Positions 32,032 through 33,301 of a stretch of 33,301 nucleotides of DNA are shown in pieces. Source of the stretch: Plantactinospora mayteni. GTDB taxonomy: Bacteria; Actinomycetota; Actinomycetes; Mycobacteriales; Micromonosporaceae. The stretch is from contig NZ_BONX01000071.1 of the NCBI RefSeq assembly GCF_016862935.1, forward strand, positions 1 through 33,301, read 5' to 3'. Made by a program: the position numbers and the translations under genes. The notes beneath the pieces were generated by a model. It had not been told where the DNA came from and ran no database searches. It saw only the letters and a list, made by a program, of their open reading frames with translations. Each line of letters starts with the position of its first letter. Position 1 is the first letter of the stretch.

Positions 32032-32057
32032 CCGTGGATGCCGGTGGGCATCCACGG
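32032..32057. promoter_or_regulatory. 11-bp palindromic operator next to -10-like element
   Basis: CCGTGGATGCC (32032-32042) and GGCATCCACGG (32047-32057) are perfect arms around a 4-base centre. TAGAAC, a good -10 candidate, follows at once (32058-32063), 36 bases before the XRE start. A protein bound here would cover the promoter, which suggests autoregulation. Confidence 0.6.
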
Positions 32058-32093
32058 TAGAACGGGACAGAAGCAGCGTTGGAGGAAACGGAC

Positions 32094-32951
32094 ATGATCG
32101 ATCGGGCCGGACTGGCCGAGTTCCTGCGTCGCCGGCGGGAGTCGCTACAGCCCGAGGACGTCGGTATGCCTCGGGGGCAGCGCCGCAGGACCGCCGGACT
32201 TCGCCGCGAAGAGGTAGCTACGCTCTGTCACCTCTCTGCCGACTACTACAGCCGACTCGAGCAGGAACGTGGACCGCACCCTTCCGAACGGTTGATCGCC
32301 GCCATCGCCCAGGGCCTGCACCTGTCCCTCGACGAACGCGACCACCTGTTCCGCCTCGCGGGCCACAATCCGCCGGCACGAGGCGCGACCAGCGAGCACA
32401 TCGGTCCCGGGCTGCTGCGCATCTTCGACCGGCTCGCCGACAGTCCCGCCGAGATCGTCACGGAACTCGGCGAGACGCTGCGGCAGACCCCGATGGGCGT
32501 TGCACTCACCGGCGACACCACCCGATACTCCGGCCCTGCCCGCAGCATGCCGTACCGGTGGTTCACCGACCCGGCCAGCCGGGTCAGATATCACCCCGAG
32601 GACCGCGAACGAACGTCGCGCGTCTTCGCCTCCGGGGCCCGCAGGCTGGCCACCGTTCGTGGACCCGGCTCGAAGGCCGCTCGCCTCGCGGACCTCCTAC
32701 TCACCGAAAGTCGCGAATTCGCCAAGCTGTGGAACGAACACGAAGTCGGGGCAAGCTTCGACGACGTCAAACGCTTCGTGCATCCGGAACTCGGTGTCCT
32801 GGCGCTCGATTGCCAGACACTCCACGACCCCGGGCAGTCACATCGGCTTCTCGTCTATACCGCCGCTCCCGGGAGCGAGACTTACCACAAGCTGGAACTG
32901 CTTGCCGCGATCGGTGCGCAGCAGATGAGCGAGAGTGCCTCGGGCAGCTGA
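32094..32951 (+). CDS. XRE regulator with MmyB-like ligand domain (copy 3)
   Basis: The 285-aa protein starts at an ATG after GGAGGAAACGGAC; an in-frame TTG 15 bases earlier lies across that ribosome site and is unlikely. It has an XRE helix-turn-helix (about 5-75; LRREEVATLCHLSADYYSRL) and an MmyB-like ligand domain (about 95-275; PYRWFTDPASRVRY, LLLTESREFAKLWNEHEVG, HPELGVLALDCQTL). It is closely similar to the 28165 regulator. It is divergent from the SDR-MFS operon, with two strong dyads between the genes. The ligand is probably a small hydrophobic molecule, by analogy. Confidence 0.9.
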   Translation: MIDRAGLAEFLRRRRESLQPEDVGMPRGQRRRTAGLRREEVATLCHLSADYYSRLEQERGPHPSERLIAAIAQGLHLSLDERDHLFRLAGHNPPARGATSEHIGPGLLRIFDRLADSPAEIVTELGETLRQTPMGVALTGDTTRYSGPARSMPYRWFTDPASRVRYHPEDRERTSRVFASGARRLATVRGPGSKAARLADLLLTESREFAKLWNEHEVGASFDDVKRFVHPELGVLALDCQTLHDPGQSHRLLVYTAAPGSETYHKLELLAAIGAQQMSESASGS

Positions 32952-33004
32952 CGAGCTGACGGGTTCGTTGGGAGCGTTTCGTTACGGATACGCTGACCAG
33001 CTGG

Positions 33005-33229
33005 GTGTTGGACCGCGCGCGGACCGCCGAGCAGGCCAGTGAGCAGGCTCGAGCCGAGGTGGCGGAAGTGCTGGCCGAACTTCGTGAGCTGCGGGCGCTG
33101 ATCGAACGCCAGGACGACTCGATCGCGGCCGTCAGCCGGGCGACGGCGGGGGTACGACGCTCGTACAGGTTCCAGCGAGCCTGGCCGGTGCGCTCGGCGT
33201 ACGCGGTGAGGCTGACCTCCTACAGGTAG
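33005..33229 (+). CDS. short coiled-coil-like ORF, unidentified
   Basis: A 74-aa frame reads ARTAEQASEQARAEVAEVLA, then ELRELRALIERQDDSIAAVS, heptad-rich and probably a helical coil, ending in a basic tail. The frame is open a little upstream (TDTLTSWVLDRA) without a clear start codon, so the 5' end is uncertain and it may be a remnant. Family not recognised. Confidence 0.3.
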   Translation: MLDRARTAEQASEQARAEVAEVLAELRELRALIERQDDSIAAVSRATAGVRRSYRFQRAWPVRSAYAVRLTSYR

Positions 33230-33301
33230 GTCACGCCAATCAGTTCCGCTTAGAGGCCACGCGGATAGGCGCAGTTGGGGGGACCCGCAGCAGAGCGGGC
33301 A

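Overview
The window is high-GC DNA with GTG/TTG starts, tightly overlapping ATGA gene junctions, XRE/DUF5753 and MmyB-type regulators and ECF41-like sigma factors. This fits a filamentous actinomycete, perhaps of the Micromonosporaceae or a relative; that placement is inference. No rRNA, tRNA, CRISPR array or phage module was recognised.

Region 1 (1-7.5 kb): an ECF sigma factor with a fused SnoaL-like domain faces a divergent DoxX-like membrane protein. Then come a decayed IS5-type transposase that cuts off an XRE/DUF5753 regulator, a small actinobacterial 'WPC' protein, a secreted six-cysteine protein, a WD40 protein, and a translationally coupled carboxymuconolactone decarboxylase (CMD)-sigma pair preceded by an ECF41-like promoter.

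Region 2 (7.6-13.8 kb) is a graveyard. It holds the 3' end of a group II intron, an IS21 IstA remnant, a broken third ECF sigma gene, a broken AhpD-like gene, a recombinase tail, an amber-interrupted gene, IS3 remnants that truncate a HEAT-like gene, and a group II maturase scrap beside a truncated NAD(P)-binding gene. Intact genes among them are a LUD-domain protein and a SnoaL-like protein. The broken sigma gene and the LUD operon diverge from an 80-bp palindrome whose two arms each look like an ECF41-type promoter.

Region 3 (13.8-21.1 kb): an SDR/XRE divergent pair, then a secreted module on the minus strand: a Kelch beta-propeller, an 801-aa protein joining a CdtB-like nuclease, an SGNH/GDSL hydrolase and FG-GAP repeats, and a second FG-GAP protein coupled to it. 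Two copies of a 92-bp element with 17-bp terminal inverted repeats bracket this module.

Region 4 (21.1-33.3 kb): a four-gene molybdenum aldehyde oxidoreductase operon of PaoABC type with an XdhC maturation factor, an MpaB/Lcp-like oxygenase, and an MFS-SDR operon. Two close MmyB-type XRE paralogues are divergent from the oxygenase and the SDR. A third copy of the 92-bp element ends at the MFS stop codon. Oxygenase plus molybdenum aldehyde oxidase suggests oxidative cleavage of a hydrophobic substrate followed by aldehyde oxidation (inference).
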